From Lapidilactobacillus wuchangensis (GTDB lineage: Bacteria > Bacillota > Bacilli > Lactobacillales > Lactobacillaceae), in NCBI RefSeq assembly GCF_003946645.1, contig NZ_RHOU01000002.1, forward strand, positions 214,488 to 278,487: a stretch of 64,000 nucleotides of DNA. Reading direction: 5' to 3'. The position numbers and the translations under genes were made by a program. How positions within the stretch are numbered: position 1 is the stretch's first letter; the number at the start of each line of letters is the position of its first letter. Below the pieces are notes generated by a model, which ran no database searches, had not been told where the DNA came from, and worked only from the letters and a program-made list of their open reading frames with translations. Shown here one piece after another: positions 35,085 through 44,494 of the stretch.

Positions 35085-35624
35085 ATGCAAGTTCCCAAAG
35101 AAGGGGACTATATTGCTATCCAAAGTTACAAGCATGATGGTAGTTTGCATCGGACTTGGAAAGAAACCATGGTGCTCAAAACAAGTGATAATTCTTTGAT
35201 TGGTTGTAATGATCATACTTTAGTGACTGAAGATGATGGCCGCCACTGGGTTACGCGGGAGCCGGCGATTATTTTCTTTCACAAAAAGTATTGGTTTAAT
35301 GTCATTGCCATGATCAGAGACAATGGCGTCGCTTATTATTGCAATTTGGCCACGCCGTACGCTTTGGATCGCCAAGCGTTGAAATACATTGATTATGATT
35401 TAGACGTTAAAGTTTTTCCCGATGGTGAGAAACGTTTACTCGACGTTGATGAGTACAAGGCACACAGCGCGTATTGGCACTATCCACCAGAAATCGATCA
35501 TGTCTTAAAAGAGAATGTTAAAGTGCTTGTTGATTGGATCAATCAAGGCAAGGGACCATTTTCCCAGGCGTATGTCGATCTTTGGTACCAGCGTTATCAA
35601 GAATTATTACATCGTCGTGCTTAA
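35085..35624 (+). CDS. DUF402-family nucleoside tri/diphosphate phosphatase (Ntdp/YgaC type)
   Basis: A 179-residue protein of the Ntdp/YgaC class: it opens [22 protein letters not shown] and has the acidic [24 protein letters not shown] block that binds divalent metal. Family members hydrolyse nucleoside tri- and diphosphates. It starts at the ATG at 35085 after a GTAGGG-like site. A terminator follows within 30 bp, so the gene is monocistronic. Confidence 0.88.
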   Translation: MQVPKEGDYIAIQSYKHDGSLHRTWKETMVLKTSDNSLIGCNDHTLVTEDDGRHWVTREPAIIFFHKKYWFNVIAMIRDNGVAYYCNLATPYALDRQALKYIDYDLDVKVFPDGEKRLLDVDEYKAHSAYWHYPPEIDHVLKENVKVLVDWINQGKGPFSQAYVDLWYQRYQELLHRRA

Positions 35625-35647
35625 TCTGGTACGTGATATAGTTCAAC

Positions 35648-35683
35648 CAAGGCTGAAATGAGTTGCTTGTTTCAGCCTTTTAT
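35648..35683 (+). terminator. Terminator of the DUF402 gene
   Basis: AAGGCTGAAA / TTTCAGCCTTTTATTTTT stem-loop, 25 bp after the stop. Confidence 0.8.
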
Positions 35684-35726
35684 TTTTCATTAGAAGTAGG
35701 GATTCAGGGTTTCATAGGGAGGTAAC

Positions 35727-36578
35727 ATGGCAAAAAAACGGACACGGCGGCGTTCACGTCCGCGTCGCAAACAATTAAGTCTGACATCAGCAATTGCGAT
35801 TTTAATTATTGGCGCCTTAGTTTGGTTGGCGCGTGATCCTAATTCCAACCAACAGTCAACTGCTGGTTCCAGTAGTGTCACCACGACTCAGCAACAAGCG
35901 ACTGATCGTAGCGCCCTAACTAGCAGTGCTGTTTCAGCGCAGGCACCAACGACGAATGGTCAGACCAAAGCTCAGCAGACCACGGTTCAGGCTGATCAAT
36001 TGACGCAACAAACTTATCAAGATCGGCAAATTATTGCCGTCAATCAAAATAAGCCGACTTTTAGTAGTGCTGATTTAAGTTTAAGTCGGGGCACTTGGCA
36101 AGATTACCACGCCTTGGATCAGTATAACCGCGTGGTTCAAGCCAATGCGCTCATGCAGCGCAGTAGCATGCCCACGGCTAAACGAGAGCGCCTTTACGTG
36201 CAGCCAACTGGTTGGCACAATCGTAAAATTACGATCAATGGTAAACAAGATTACTTATATAATCGCTGCCATTTAATTGGTTATCAGTTGACCGGCCAAA
36301 ATAATAATCCTAAGAACTTAATGACTGGGACGCGATCATTAAATGATCCCGCCATGACTTATTATGAAAATGCCATGGCCAGTTATTTAAAAACCACTAA
36401 TCATCATGTCCGTTATCAAGTGACGCCGATTTTTGTAGGCAGTGAACTGGTCGCTCGCGGCATTCACATGATGGGCCAATCTGTTGAGGATAATCAGATC
36501 TCGTTTAATATTTATATTTTCAATGTTCAAGCGAATTATCAAATTAATTATCAAGACGGCACTAGTAAAGCCGCTTAA
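35727..36578 (+). CDS. DNA/RNA non-specific endonuclease, membrane-anchored (EndA-like)
   Basis: A 283-residue surface nuclease. It starts with an extremely basic tail (KKRTRRRSRPRRK) and one transmembrane anchor at residues 18-36. A Ser/Thr/Gln-rich linker runs to ~105. The NUC domain has its active site at YLYNRCHLIGYQL, N179-R-C-H182 in place of the usual DRGH, with His182 as the catalytic base. NLMTGTRSLND follows. Streptococcal EndA degrades one DNA strand during uptake; this one may do that or scavenge nucleotides. coiA and mecA in the window make a competence role possible. The ribosome binding site is GGGAGG. The GyrI-like gene follows 24 bp later. Confidence 0.88.
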   Translation: MAKKRTRRRSRPRRKQLSLTSAIAILIIGALVWLARDPNSNQQSTAGSSSVTTTQQQATDRSALTSSAVSAQAPTTNGQTKAQQTTVQADQLTQQTYQDRQIIAVNQNKPTFSSADLSLSRGTWQDYHALDQYNRVVQANALMQRSSMPTAKRERLYVQPTGWHNRKITINGKQDYLYNRCHLIGYQLTGQNNNPKNLMTGTRSLNDPAMTYYENAMASYLKTTNHHVRYQVTPIFVGSELVARGIHMMGQSVEDNQISFNIYIFNVQANYQINYQDGTSKAA

Positions 36579-36602
36579 TTATTAAAAAAGGAAGTCGATC
36601 TC

Positions 36603-37121
36603 ATGGCAGTACAAAATTTAGCAACATTTAAGATCATTGGTAAAGTGGCCTTAGCGAATGATATGGACCCGAATGGAAGCTTTTATTCGTTCAGCCAAGA
36701 GCTGGAAGCCAGCGAGCAAATGGCTCAGGTCGATGAAGAATTGATGGCTACGGCTGGCGAAAGTAACCGCGTGGGCTTGGCGATTTTCGGCCCGGAAACA
36801 TCGCAATATTGGTATGGTGTGCAAGTGCCAGCTTCATTTAAGGTGCCAACAGGTTGGACTTCTTACCAAGTACCAGCCGGGCCAGCATTTGTGTTGGCGC
36901 AAGAACGGCCTCAATATTTAGCCCAAGTTGGTGTGAATTATAAAATGGACCAAGTCTACGATGCCGCTGCCAAAGCAGAAGTGAAATTACCAGCTAGCTT
37001 AGGTCATGCCCAATTACCATTCTTTGTGGAAAAAATGACTTTCAAAACTAATTTAGACGAATTGCTGAGTCAGACTGACGCCATTTATCAAAGTGATGAA
37101 ATGGAAGCCTTGGAAGATTAA
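36603..37121 (+). CDS. GyrI-like effector-binding domain protein
   Basis: A 172-residue cytosolic protein with the GyrI/SOUL-like small-molecule binding fold: FKIIGKVALAND near the start, GLAIFGPETSQYWYGVQVP in the middle, TGWTSYQVPAGPAFVL at the repeat. No DNA-binding domain is fused. Such stand-alone proteins bind or hydrolyse small hydrophobic compounds. It starts after AAAGGAAG, 24 bp downstream of the nuclease gene, in one likely operon. The ligand is unknown. Confidence 0.7.
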   Translation: MAVQNLATFKIIGKVALANDMDPNGSFYSFSQELEASEQMAQVDEELMATAGESNRVGLAIFGPETSQYWYGVQVPASFKVPTGWTSYQVPAGPAFVLAQERPQYLAQVGVNYKMDQVYDAAAKAEVKLPASLGHAQLPFFVEKMTFKTNLDELLSQTDAIYQSDEMEALED

Positions 37122-37136
37122 GCGACACTGACAAAT

Positions 37137-37182
37137 AAAAAAGCGTTCCTTCAGTAAATTTTGCTGAAGGGCGCTTTTTTTG
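37137..37182. terminator. Bidirectional terminator
   Basis: AAAAAAGCG-TTCCTTCAG / CTGAAGG-GCGCTTTTTTT stem between the convergent GyrI-like gene and the 57-residue membrane protein gene. Confidence 0.85.
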
Positions 37183-37191
37183 ACTTGCTAA

Positions 37192-37365
37192 TTAGTGATG
37201 AAGTAGTAGCCAACTACTAACTATCGCAATGATGGCTAAGATAATTGTTGCCGCCAAGAACCAGTAACGGTATTGGGCGGTTCGCCAATTACTATAAGTT
37301 AACATGCCGGCGAAACAGCTTAGCAGAATGGTGATGCCAGCAATTAAAAGTAAACCGAAGCTCAT
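37192..37365 (-). CDS. Small membrane protein, 57 aa, overlapping pepS
   Basis: The minus strand encodes MSFGLLLIAGITILLSCFAG and ends WLLLHH*. It has two hydrophobic helices (residues 3-21 and 36-54) joined by a polar loop (TYSNWRTAQYRYW). Its ATG overlaps the pepS stop codon (AAATGA), a typical translational coupling arrangement, and a terminator follows the stop. I do not recognise the family. Frame length, membrane topology and coupling support a real gene, though no conservation can be checked. Confidence 0.6.
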   Translation of the reverse strand: MSFGLLLIAGITILLSCFAGMLTYSNWRTAQYRYWFLAATIILAIIAIVSSWLLLHH

Positions 37366-38600
37366 TTCACCCAGTTTCCTTTCCGAAAGAGTGGGATGGT
37401 TTCACCGTCTTTAGTCAAGCCGTCAATCGCCATGGCCGCAGAGCCAACCATGAAATCAACGTGCACTTGGCTGACGTTTAGGCCGGCTTTTTGTAGCTGT
37501 AACTTATTCATGGTGGTGCCGTTTTTGACGGAGAAGGGATAGGCCGCGCCTAACGCTAAGTGGTCCGAAGCGTTTTCGTCAAATAAAGTATTGTAGAAAA
37601 TTAAGCCGGATTGCGAAATCGGCGATTGATCAGGGACTAAGGCGACTTCGCCTAAATGACGGGCACCTTCGTCAGTAGCTAATAAATGATCTAAAGTGGC
37701 TTGGCCTTGCTCAGCAGTAGCGGCAATGACTTCGCCATTTTTGAATGTTAATTGCAGACCTGATAGAACGTTGCCGCCATAACTTAAAGGCTTCGTTGAA
37801 CGGACGGTGCCGTCAACGCGCAGCCAGTCAGGAGCCGTGAAAACTTCCTCGGTGGGCATATTAGGAATGAAATAGTCACCTTGAGTATTTGTTGCACCAG
37901 CGGCTTCCCAAACATGATTCTGGGGTAAGCCAATGGTTAAGTCGGTTCCTGGCGCTTGATAATGCAGGGCATCGAATTGATAACGATTGAGAAAATCTGC
38001 CCGCGCACTTAATTCATCACGATGTTGTTGCCAAGCCGCAATCGGGTCATCTTGGTCGATCCGATTGGCTTTAAAAATAGCTTGCCATAATTGGTCAGTG
38101 GCTGCAGTCGCCTCAAGTTTAGGAAAGACTTTTTGCGCCCAAGCGGGACTAGCAGCGGCAATGATCAACCAGCTTAATTGGTTGTTTTGAGTGGCATCGC
38201 GAACGGCGGTGAGTCCCTTACTTTCGCGCTGTTGATAGGCAGCAATTTTTTCAGCCGGAATATCTTTTAAGGCGGCGGGGTCCGTTGAAACGACGACTAA
38301 ACGCTTAACGTGTTCAGTGGCAATGAATTGGAGAAGTTCTTCTTGATATGCCAATGAAGTTTGTAAATCAGCATCACTTTGATAGGTGAGGTCCAGCCGT
38401 TGTAAAACATCATCTTGCCATTGAACGATGACTTTACGCGCCCCAGCTTGATAAGCAGCGTCGACCAGTAGGTGAGCTAATGCTGCTTGATGTATATTAA
38501 TGGTTAGGCTGAGCCAGTCGCCAGGTTGAATATTTAAGCCTAATTTGATTGCTAAATTCGCATACGCTTTTAAATCTTTTTGAAATTGAATGGCGTTCAT
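37362..38600 (-). CDS. pepS: Aminopeptidase PepS (M29 family)
   Basis: A 412-residue metalloaminopeptidase of the M29 (PepS/AmpS) family, which trims N-terminal residues from peptides in the cytosol, useful for growth on casein. Signatures include GLNIQPGDWLSL, FLNRYQFDALHYQAPGTDLTIGL, FIPNMPTEEVFTAPD (metal-binding Glu), the LSYGGNVLSG segment, EVALVPDQSPIS, FYNTLFDENASDHLALGAAYPF (His and Asp ligands) and HVDFMVGS. I choose the ATG at 38600 over an upstream extension because the family starts at this point; the ribosome binding site is weak. Confidence 0.93.
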   Translation of the reverse strand: MNAIQFQKDLKAYANLAIKLGLNIQPGDWLSLTINIHQAALAHLLVDAAYQAGARKVIVQWQDDVLQRLDLTYQSDADLQTSLAYQEELLQFIATEHVKRLVVVSTDPAALKDIPAEKIAAYQQRESKGLTAVRDATQNNQLSWLIIAAASPAWAQKVFPKLEATAATDQLWQAIFKANRIDQDDPIAAWQQHRDELSARADFLNRYQFDALHYQAPGTDLTIGLPQNHVWEAAGATNTQGDYFIPNMPTEEVFTAPDWLRVDGTVRSTKPLSYGGNVLSGLQLTFKNGEVIAATAEQGQATLDHLLATDEGARHLGEVALVPDQSPISQSGLIFYNTLFDENASDHLALGAAYPFSVKNGTTMNKLQLQKAGLNVSQVHVDFMVGSAAMAIDGLTKDGETIPLFRKGNWVK

Positions 38601-38845
38601 TTTAAACCAACTTTCTGTTAAATCTATTTTAAATTCACTGTTAATCAACCACTTTAATTATAGCAGATGGTTAGCGAAATACCCGGTGCTTGATTGTTAT
38701 AAAAGCAAGATTAGTAAATAACTCATTTAATTTAAAAATAACTCATTTAAGTCTAATGGCTGATGGACTTCGGTATTGTTCTATTTCATAATAAGCTTAT
38801 TAAATTTATTTAGTCAGTGGTCGTTAAAGACGTGGCTGGTTAGGG

Positions 38846-40447
38846 ATGAGTGAGCAAATGATTATTTGGAAATATGGGCGAAAGCGAACGCTATTGACGT
38901 TAATACCATTAATGATAATTGGTAATTCGATTAGTGTGGTCACGGGGCTAATGACGAGTCGCTTTATTACCGCTGCCACCAATAAAAGCATGACGATTTT
39001 TTGGCAAACGATTCTTTGGGGAACAGCGGCTTTACTGTTAGTAACCGCCATTAATCTGTTAATGGTGCGAGTCAAAAGTCAGTTAATTATGGAAGTCAAT
39101 TTAAAAATCAAGCAGACGGTTTTACAAAGTACTGCGCGCAAGCAGCTTGATGATTCTGGGGATGCCTTATCTTTTATGACCAATGATTTGAAATTGTTGG
39201 AAACTAAGGGCATCGAAAACGAGATTAATATTTTGGGCTTTGTGTTGGAATTTTTAATCGCTTTTATTGTGGCGTTGACCATGGATTGGTTGATTACAAT
39301 TGCTTTTATTGCGGCGGGTTTGATTCCGGCGGCACTTTCAGCAAAGTTTGGGAGCCGGATTGAATCAGCATCTGAGGCTTGGAGTAAAAGCAACTCTGCT
39401 TATACCGGCCAGTTGAAGAATTTGTTTGAAGGCCTAGCCATTATTCAGCTTTATCAAGCTTTTGCCTTCTTCACTGCCAAGGGCATTAAAGAATCAAAAC
39501 GATTGGAACAAGCCTTAAAAAAGATGAATATCCAAGTGGGGCAAGTGCAGCAATTATTAACTGGAATCGCCTATATCACGATGATGCTGTTGCCGTTTAG
39601 TATTGGTGTTTACCGCATTATTATGGGTGTAACTAATTTGGCGATTTTCATGGGTGTCATGCAAATCAGTAATTCAATTATTAATCCGATGCTAAATATT
39701 ATGACCATGTTAAATGAAGTGAAAACTACTAAGCCGATTCAACGGCGAATCGCGGCGATTACGGCTGAACAAACGACCTTCATGACACCAGCCAAGGTTG
39801 CTTTTACAGGCTTAAAGCTTGATGATGTGGGGTTACAGCGGGATGGTCAACAATTATTTGAACATTTAAAGCTAACAGTAAAGCCTGGCGATAAAGTATT
39901 GATCATGGCGCCGTCGGGTTTTGGTAAGTCCAGTTTATTGAAGGCTTTACTGGGTGAACTAAATTTCAATCAAGGTCACTATCAATTGAATCAGCAAGCT
40001 GTTGATCAAAGTGATTTTATCAAGTTAGCGCCGCATTTTGCTTACATTACCCAGCAGCCATTTCTCTTTGTGGATAGTTTAGTTAATAATCTGACTTTAG
40101 GCGATCATTTTAGTCAGGTACAAGTTCAAAAGGCAGTGGCTGCCAGTGATTTGCAGGCCTTAGTGACCACGAAGGGGCTTGACTATCGAGTTGGTTCGGA
40201 CGCACGGCAACTTTCAGGTGGTCAAATTCAACGTTTAGAAATTGCCCGAGCGATTTTACGTCAGCGTGAAGTCGTGCTGGCCGATGAACCAACGTCGGCT
40301 TTAGATGAGACAACTTCGGCAGCCGTTCAGCAAACATTATTACAAGCCGCACCCACGTTGATTCAAGTTTCCCATAAAGTCCCAGTGGCCGTCCAAGCCC
40401 AGTTTACTGAAGTCATTCATTTAGAAGATTATGCCGTTCAAAATTAA
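38846..40447 (+). CDS. ABC transporter, fused permease and ATPase (exporter type)
   Basis: A 533-residue half-transporter. Six hydrophobic segments fill residues ~15-300. The ATPase (~320-533) has Walker A APSGFGKSSLL, Q-loop ITQQPF, signature LSGGQIQRLEIARAI, Walker B VVLADEPTSALD and H-loop QVSHK. It acts as a homodimer or with another half. The substrate could be a peptide, lipid or drug. The ATG at 38846 has a poor ribosome binding site; a second ATG 12 bases on is possible. It stands alone. Confidence 0.88.
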   Translation: MSEQMIIWKYGRKRTLLTLIPLMIIGNSISVVTGLMTSRFITAATNKSMTIFWQTILWGTAALLLVTAINLLMVRVKSQLIMEVNLKIKQTVLQSTARKQLDDSGDALSFMTNDLKLLETKGIENEINILGFVLEFLIAFIVALTMDWLITIAFIAAGLIPAALSAKFGSRIESASEAWSKSNSAYTGQLKNLFEGLAIIQLYQAFAFFTAKGIKESKRLEQALKKMNIQVGQVQQLLTGIAYITMMLLPFSIGVYRIIMGVTNLAIFMGVMQISNSIINPMLNIMTMLNEVKTTKPIQRRIAAITAEQTTFMTPAKVAFTGLKLDDVGLQRDGQQLFEHLKLTVKPGDKVLIMAPSGFGKSSLLKALLGELNFNQGHYQLNQQAVDQSDFIKLAPHFAYITQQPFLFVDSLVNNLTLGDHFSQVQVQKAVAASDLQALVTTKGLDYRVGSDARQLSGGQIQRLEIARAILRQREVVLADEPTSALDETTSAAVQQTLLQAAPTLIQVSHKVPVAVQAQFTEVIHLEDYAVQN

Positions 40448-40523
40448 TCTCAGCCTGATTAAATGTTTTTGAATCGCATTAATCCAGTTACCTTTAGCCA
40501 CAGCGACCAGCGGCGTTAACTAA

Positions 40524-40568
40524 CATAAAAGCAACGAACAATTTAGGAAAATTGTTCGTTGCTTTTTG
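40524..40568. terminator. Terminator of the ABC exporter gene
   Basis: AAAAGCAACGAACAATTT / AAATTGTTCGTTGCTTTTT-type stem (arms GCAACGAACAATTT and AAATTGTTCGTTGC) with a T run. Confidence 0.85.
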
Positions 40569-40697
40569 TTTTGGAATGAAATTGACTGGCTGTTATGAAC
40601 GTATTTAGTTAGGTAATGCTCGTTTGTGCTGGCTGCTAAACAGCGTTTGGATTAACCGCATTGCTGCTAAATTAGCGCGTGCCTGCTTTAGCTGTGA

Positions 40698-41462
40698 TTA
40701 AAGCAAGATTACGGCTGCTAAGGCAAGCTTGAGGGCAATCGCAATACTGTCACCGCCGAAATTGCGTTGTTGATAGTTACTAGTGTCAGCTAAAGTATCA
40801 GCGGTATAAAGGAGTTCACCCCAAATGGCCCCGCGGAATTGAGCGCAGGCCGCTAAGCCGGCACATTCCATTTCGACAACATGGCAACCTTCACTGACCC
40901 GATAATTGATCATATCCGGCGTTTCCCGGAAGAAACCGTCAGTGGTCCAAGTTTTTGTTTCGGCGAATTTTAATTGTTGGGTCGTTAAGGTCGCAGCAAT
41001 GGCTTGATTAGCGGCTTGATTGGTTTTGATCTCACGAGCCGGTGGTAAATAGTGATAAGAAATACCTTCATCGCGCAGCGCAACTGCGGGGATCAGCCAC
41101 TCGTTTTCGGGAATGTCGACTAAGGTGCCACAAGAGCCAGTCGAAATAATTTTGCGGACCCCATTTTGAATGAGATAATCCAACAGTTGAACAGCAGGTG
41201 CGGCGCCAACTGGTGCTTGGCATAAACAGACTTTCTCGCCATGATAATCACATTCATAAATCGGATAAAGTTTCGTAGCACTGTCAAATTCAGTAATGAT
41301 TCTGGCCTGATGTGCTTCGGCAAAAGCAGTTACTTCGTCACGTAGAAAGGCGAAGACGGCGCGCTCGGGAAGTGCAAGTGTTTCAGTTTCAGCATCTTCA
41401 ATAATCGATGATTTGGCAGCATCATATTCTAAAATTGGAAATTCATTTTTGATAACTGGCAT
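40698..41462 (-). CDS. Nucleoside phosphorylase
   Basis: A 254-residue PNP/UdP-family phosphorylase that splits a nucleoside with phosphate into base and ribose-1-phosphate. GAAPAVQLLDYLIQNGVRKIISTGSCGTL carries the phosphate-binding and GSCG motif, VVEMECAGLAACAQF the ribose-binding Met-Glu pair, and YTADTLADTSNYQQRN the late catalytic region. Its N-terminus is shorter than in UdP of enterics. With the two deoxyribosyltransferases in the window it points to active nucleoside salvage. The base specificity cannot be fixed. Confidence 0.9.
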   Translation of the reverse strand: MPVIKNEFPILEYDAAKSSIIEDAETETLALPERAVFAFLRDEVTAFAEAHQARIITEFDSATKLYPIYECDYHGEKVCLCQAPVGAAPAVQLLDYLIQNGVRKIISTGSCGTLVDIPENEWLIPAVALRDEGISYHYLPPAREIKTNQAANQAIAATLTTQQLKFAETKTWTTDGFFRETPDMINYRVSEGCHVVEMECAGLAACAQFRGAIWGELLYTADTLADTSNYQQRNFGGDSIAIALKLALAAVILL

Positions 41463-41846
41463 TTAACTCAGCTCTTTTCAGATGGTTTATGTAATACGTT
41501 ACCATAAAAAGCACGGCCTGAACGGCACCTGGCGGAATTTTATTTTGATTGCTGGTAATCTCTGTGCTTTAGTCAGTGGCAATTTATTTTGCAGCTTAAT
41601 CCAATCGTGACTTTTTGTTGTCGGTAACTAAGCAGTGACTTTGGCAACAAACGACCCAGAAGATCCAGTCTGACATCATTCTGTTTAGTAACTTCACTTT
41701 TACTTTTAAACTGCCCAACTTAATTCATCATTCGGCGTAGTTACAATTTTTCATCTTGATTTAACGCGTTGCGACGTTTGGCTGATTGTTTTTTCACGAT
41801 AAAACCTTTAACATGAAAGAAGAAAATGAACACTGGAGGATTTTCC
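41463..41846. other. Intergenic gap, phosphorylase / bceR
   Basis: A 384-bp region between divergent genes. I see no ORF, no repeat core and no clear operator. It must hold both promoters, but no strong -35/-10 pair stands out. Confidence 0.5.
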
Positions 41847-42521
41847 ATGTTTAAAATTATGATTGTAGAAGACGATCAGACGATTGCAAAATTAATTGCC
41901 GAAAATATTGAAAAATGGGACCTCAAAGCTTACATCATCCAAGACTTTGAGCAGGTCATGACGGAATTTGCTCATGAAAAGCCTGATTTAGTACTGATGG
42001 ATATTAACTTGCCTGTTTTTGATGGCTTTTATTGGAATAAAAAAATTCGCGAAACGTCTCAGACGCCAATTATTTTTATTTCGTCACGGAATACGAATAT
42101 GGATATGGTCATGGCTATGAATATGGGCGCTGACGATTTCGTTAATAAGCCGTTTTCAATGGAAGTTTTACTGGCCAAAATCAACGCACTATTGCGTCGG
42201 ACCTATAATTACCAAGATTCCAATGCTAATTTTTTAGAACATAATGGCTTGAAACTTAATCTGCAAAATGGCGATGCGCAAATTAATGGTCAGGAAATTG
42301 CTTTGTCCAAAAACGAATATAAATTATTGCAGTTTATGATGCGCCAACACGGAAAAATTATTTCTCGTGATCGATTGTTACGAGAACTTTGGGAAGATGA
42401 ACGGTTTGTTGACGATAATACGTTAACGGTTAACGTGAATCGCTTGCGCCGTAAAATCGAAAAAGCTGGGCTGAAAAATTATATTGTGACAAAAGTTGGC
42501 CAAGGCTACTTATTACCATAA
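41847..42521 (+). CDS. Response regulator, BceR-like (OmpR family)
   Basis: A 224-residue two-component regulator. The receiver domain has phospho-acceptor Asp52 in VLMDINLPVFDG, with acidic pair EDD at 8-10 and Lys near 101 in NKPFSMEVLL. The winged helix occupies ~125-224 (LSKNEYKLLQFMMRQHGKIISRDRLL). It is closest to the BceR/GraR class that responds to cell-wall-active peptides. The start at 41847 follows TGGAGG. It is the first gene of a six-gene run ending with bceAB-like genes. Confidence 0.93.
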   Translation: MFKIMIVEDDQTIAKLIAENIEKWDLKAYIIQDFEQVMTEFAHEKPDLVLMDINLPVFDGFYWNKKIRETSQTPIIFISSRNTNMDMVMAMNMGADDFVNKPFSMEVLLAKINALLRRTYNYQDSNANFLEHNGLKLNLQNGDAQINGQEIALSKNEYKLLQFMMRQHGKIISRDRLLRELWEDERFVDDNTLTVNVNRLRRKIEKAGLKNYIVTKVGQGYLLP

Positions 42522-42536
42522 GTGGGTGACTGACAG

Positions 42537-43586
42537 ATGACATTTCTGAAATTTTTAAAAGATCATTTATTACAAATTCTTTTTTGGCTAATGGGGTTAG
42601 TGTTACTAAATCTCGTGATCTGGTTGGATCCGTCTAATTCAGTGGCTTTGACCAACCTATTATATTTAGATTTATTATTAGTTATTTTCTTAGCGATTTT
42701 CTTGTTTATTCTTTACTGGAGTCGGCGTAATTGGTACCGCCAGCTAACCAGTAAGATTAAAGATGCTGATAATATTTTGAATTATCCGTTAGAGAATCCC
42801 CAATCGAATGATGAACAATTAGTAGCAGTTTATTCGCAAACGTTATTGGATACCCATCAACAAATTCTCAACTCACTGATTAATGAACAGAACGATCAGC
42901 GTGAGTTTGTTGATAGTTGGGTTCATGATATTAAAGTCCCTTTGGCAGCTTTGAAATTAATTACCGATAGTGTTGAAGATCAAATTAGTGAAGAGAAATA
43001 TGTTCAATTAACTGATGAAGTTAATCGAATGAATCATTACGTGGAGAAAGTCCTGTATTACTCACGACTTAGCAGTTTTGCCAACGACTATTTGATTCAG
43101 GAATATTCGCTAAAAGACATTATTAATCCAGTGGTGCGGGACAACATGAATTATTTTATCAATAAAAAAATTCAATTGGTTCAGCATAATTTGGATTACA
43201 CGGTTCTGACTGATCGTAAGTGGCTTGGCTTTATTCTGGAACAAATTATTTCCAATAGTTTGAAGTACACGCCGAGCCAAGGCACAATTACCATTGAAGT
43301 AGTTTCTAAGCGTGATGGGCTCAATCTTTTAATTAAGGATTCCGGCGTGGGCATTCCTGAGGCCGATTTAGGTCGGATTTTTGATAAGGGCTTTACTGGT
43401 GAAAATGGCCGTCATGCGGATACCCATGCCACTGGTTTAGGGTTATATTTAGCCAAGCAATTGGCAGATAAGTTAGGCCATCAAATTTCAGCGACAGCTA
43501 AGGTTGGCCAAGGAACGACTGTGATTATTCATTTTCCATTGTTAAGTTATTACAATAGTCCTGGTAGTGCCACCCAGATACGTTAG
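42537..43586 (+). CDS. Intramembrane-sensing histidine kinase, BceS-like
   Basis: A 349-residue kinase with two closely spaced transmembrane helices (~13-32 and ~42-60) and almost no external loop, the mark of intramembrane-sensing kinases. The phospho-acceptor is His130 in DSWVHDIKVPL. The ATP-binding N, G1 and G2 boxes are EQIISNSLKYTP, DSGVGIPEADLGRIFDKGFTG and ATGLGLYLAKQL. Kinases of this type get their signal from the BceAB transporter, here encoded 1.4 kb downstream. Confidence 0.93.
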   Translation: MTFLKFLKDHLLQILFWLMGLVLLNLVIWLDPSNSVALTNLLYLDLLLVIFLAIFLFILYWSRRNWYRQLTSKIKDADNILNYPLENPQSNDEQLVAVYSQTLLDTHQQILNSLINEQNDQREFVDSWVHDIKVPLAALKLITDSVEDQISEEKYVQLTDEVNRMNHYVEKVLYYSRLSSFANDYLIQEYSLKDIINPVVRDNMNYFINKKIQLVQHNLDYTVLTDRKWLGFILEQIISNSLKYTPSQGTITIEVVSKRDGLNLLIKDSGVGIPEADLGRIFDKGFTGENGRHADTHATGLGLYLAKQLADKLGHQISATAKVGQGTTVIIHFPLLSYYNSPGSATQIR

Positions 43587-43628
43587 TTACCAGGACCGAT
43601 CAAGCAATATTTTTAGGGGGATTTAAAA

Positions 43629-44459
43629 ATGACTGATGAAACAAAGATGATAAATGAAACGATTCAAGTTGTGACAATTGCCGGCAATGATTCTGATGGC
43701 AGCGCCGGGATGCCCGCCGATTTGCATAGCTTTTTCCAACGCGGCGTTTATGGCATGGGCTTATTAACGGCCGCTGTGGCGGGAAATTCTTACGGGATTG
43801 ATGCAGCGCAAGTCATGCCAGTAGATTTTATTGCCCAACAGTTTGCAACTTTAGCCAAGGACTTTAAGATTCGCGCCGCAAAAACGGGAATGTTGGCCGA
43901 CAGTGCAGTAATCAATACTGTGGCCGATTGTTATCAGAAGTATGATTTTGGGCCTTTGATTGTCGACCCAGTCATTATTACGAAACACGGTAATATGTTG
44001 CTGGAAGCGGCGGCATATGAAACATTTAAAGCGCGATTAATTCCTTTAGCAACGGTCATTACTCCGAATTTCTTTGAAGCTCAGAAATTAACGGGCTTAT
44101 CCTTAGCCAATGATGCTGAAATTGCGGCAGCGGCTCAGAAATTACAAGCTATGGGTGCCAAGAATATTCTAATCAAAGGCCGGCATGATCAAGCTGAGCA
44201 AAAGTCGGTTCGTGATTATGTGCTAACAGCTAGTGGTGAGCATTTCTGGTTGGCGGAGCCTTATGTTCAAACCGATCGGGTGAATGGCACTGGTGATTCG
44301 TTGTCGGCCGTAATTACTGCCGAAATTGGTAAAGGCCAGGATGTGGCAACCGCAATTCGGATTGCGAAAAAGTTTGTCCATCAAGCGATTGCGCAACCAA
44401 TTGCGGTTGGTCACAAATACGGACCGATTAATCATTGGGCCACAACTGATCTTAAATAA
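43629..44459 (+). CDS. thiD: Hydroxymethylpyrimidine/phosphomethylpyrimidine (or pyridoxine) kinase, ThiD family
   Basis: A 276-residue ribokinase-fold kinase. TIAGNDSDGSAGMPADLHSFFQRGVYG is the substrate-binding ThiD motif; VDPVIITKHGNMLL, ITPNFFEAQKLTG and NGTGDSLSAVI form the ATP and anion-hole region. The last motif has DSLS in place of the common DTFS. It phosphorylates a thiamine precursor or pyridoxal-type vitamer. It starts after AGGGGG. Its place between bceS and the deoxyribosyltransferase is unusual; no other thiamine gene is in the window. Confidence 0.88.
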   Translation: MTDETKMINETIQVVTIAGNDSDGSAGMPADLHSFFQRGVYGMGLLTAAVAGNSYGIDAAQVMPVDFIAQQFATLAKDFKIRAAKTGMLADSAVINTVADCYQKYDFGPLIVDPVIITKHGNMLLEAAAYETFKARLIPLATVITPNFFEAQKLTGLSLANDAEIAAAAQKLQAMGAKNILIKGRHDQAEQKSVRDYVLTASGEHFWLAEPYVQTDRVNGTGDSLSAVITAEIGKGQDVATAIRIAKKFVHQAIAQPIAVGHKYGPINHWATTDLK

Positions 44460-44494
44460 TTAAGCAGAATGAACCAAACGAAAGGTGATTAAGT

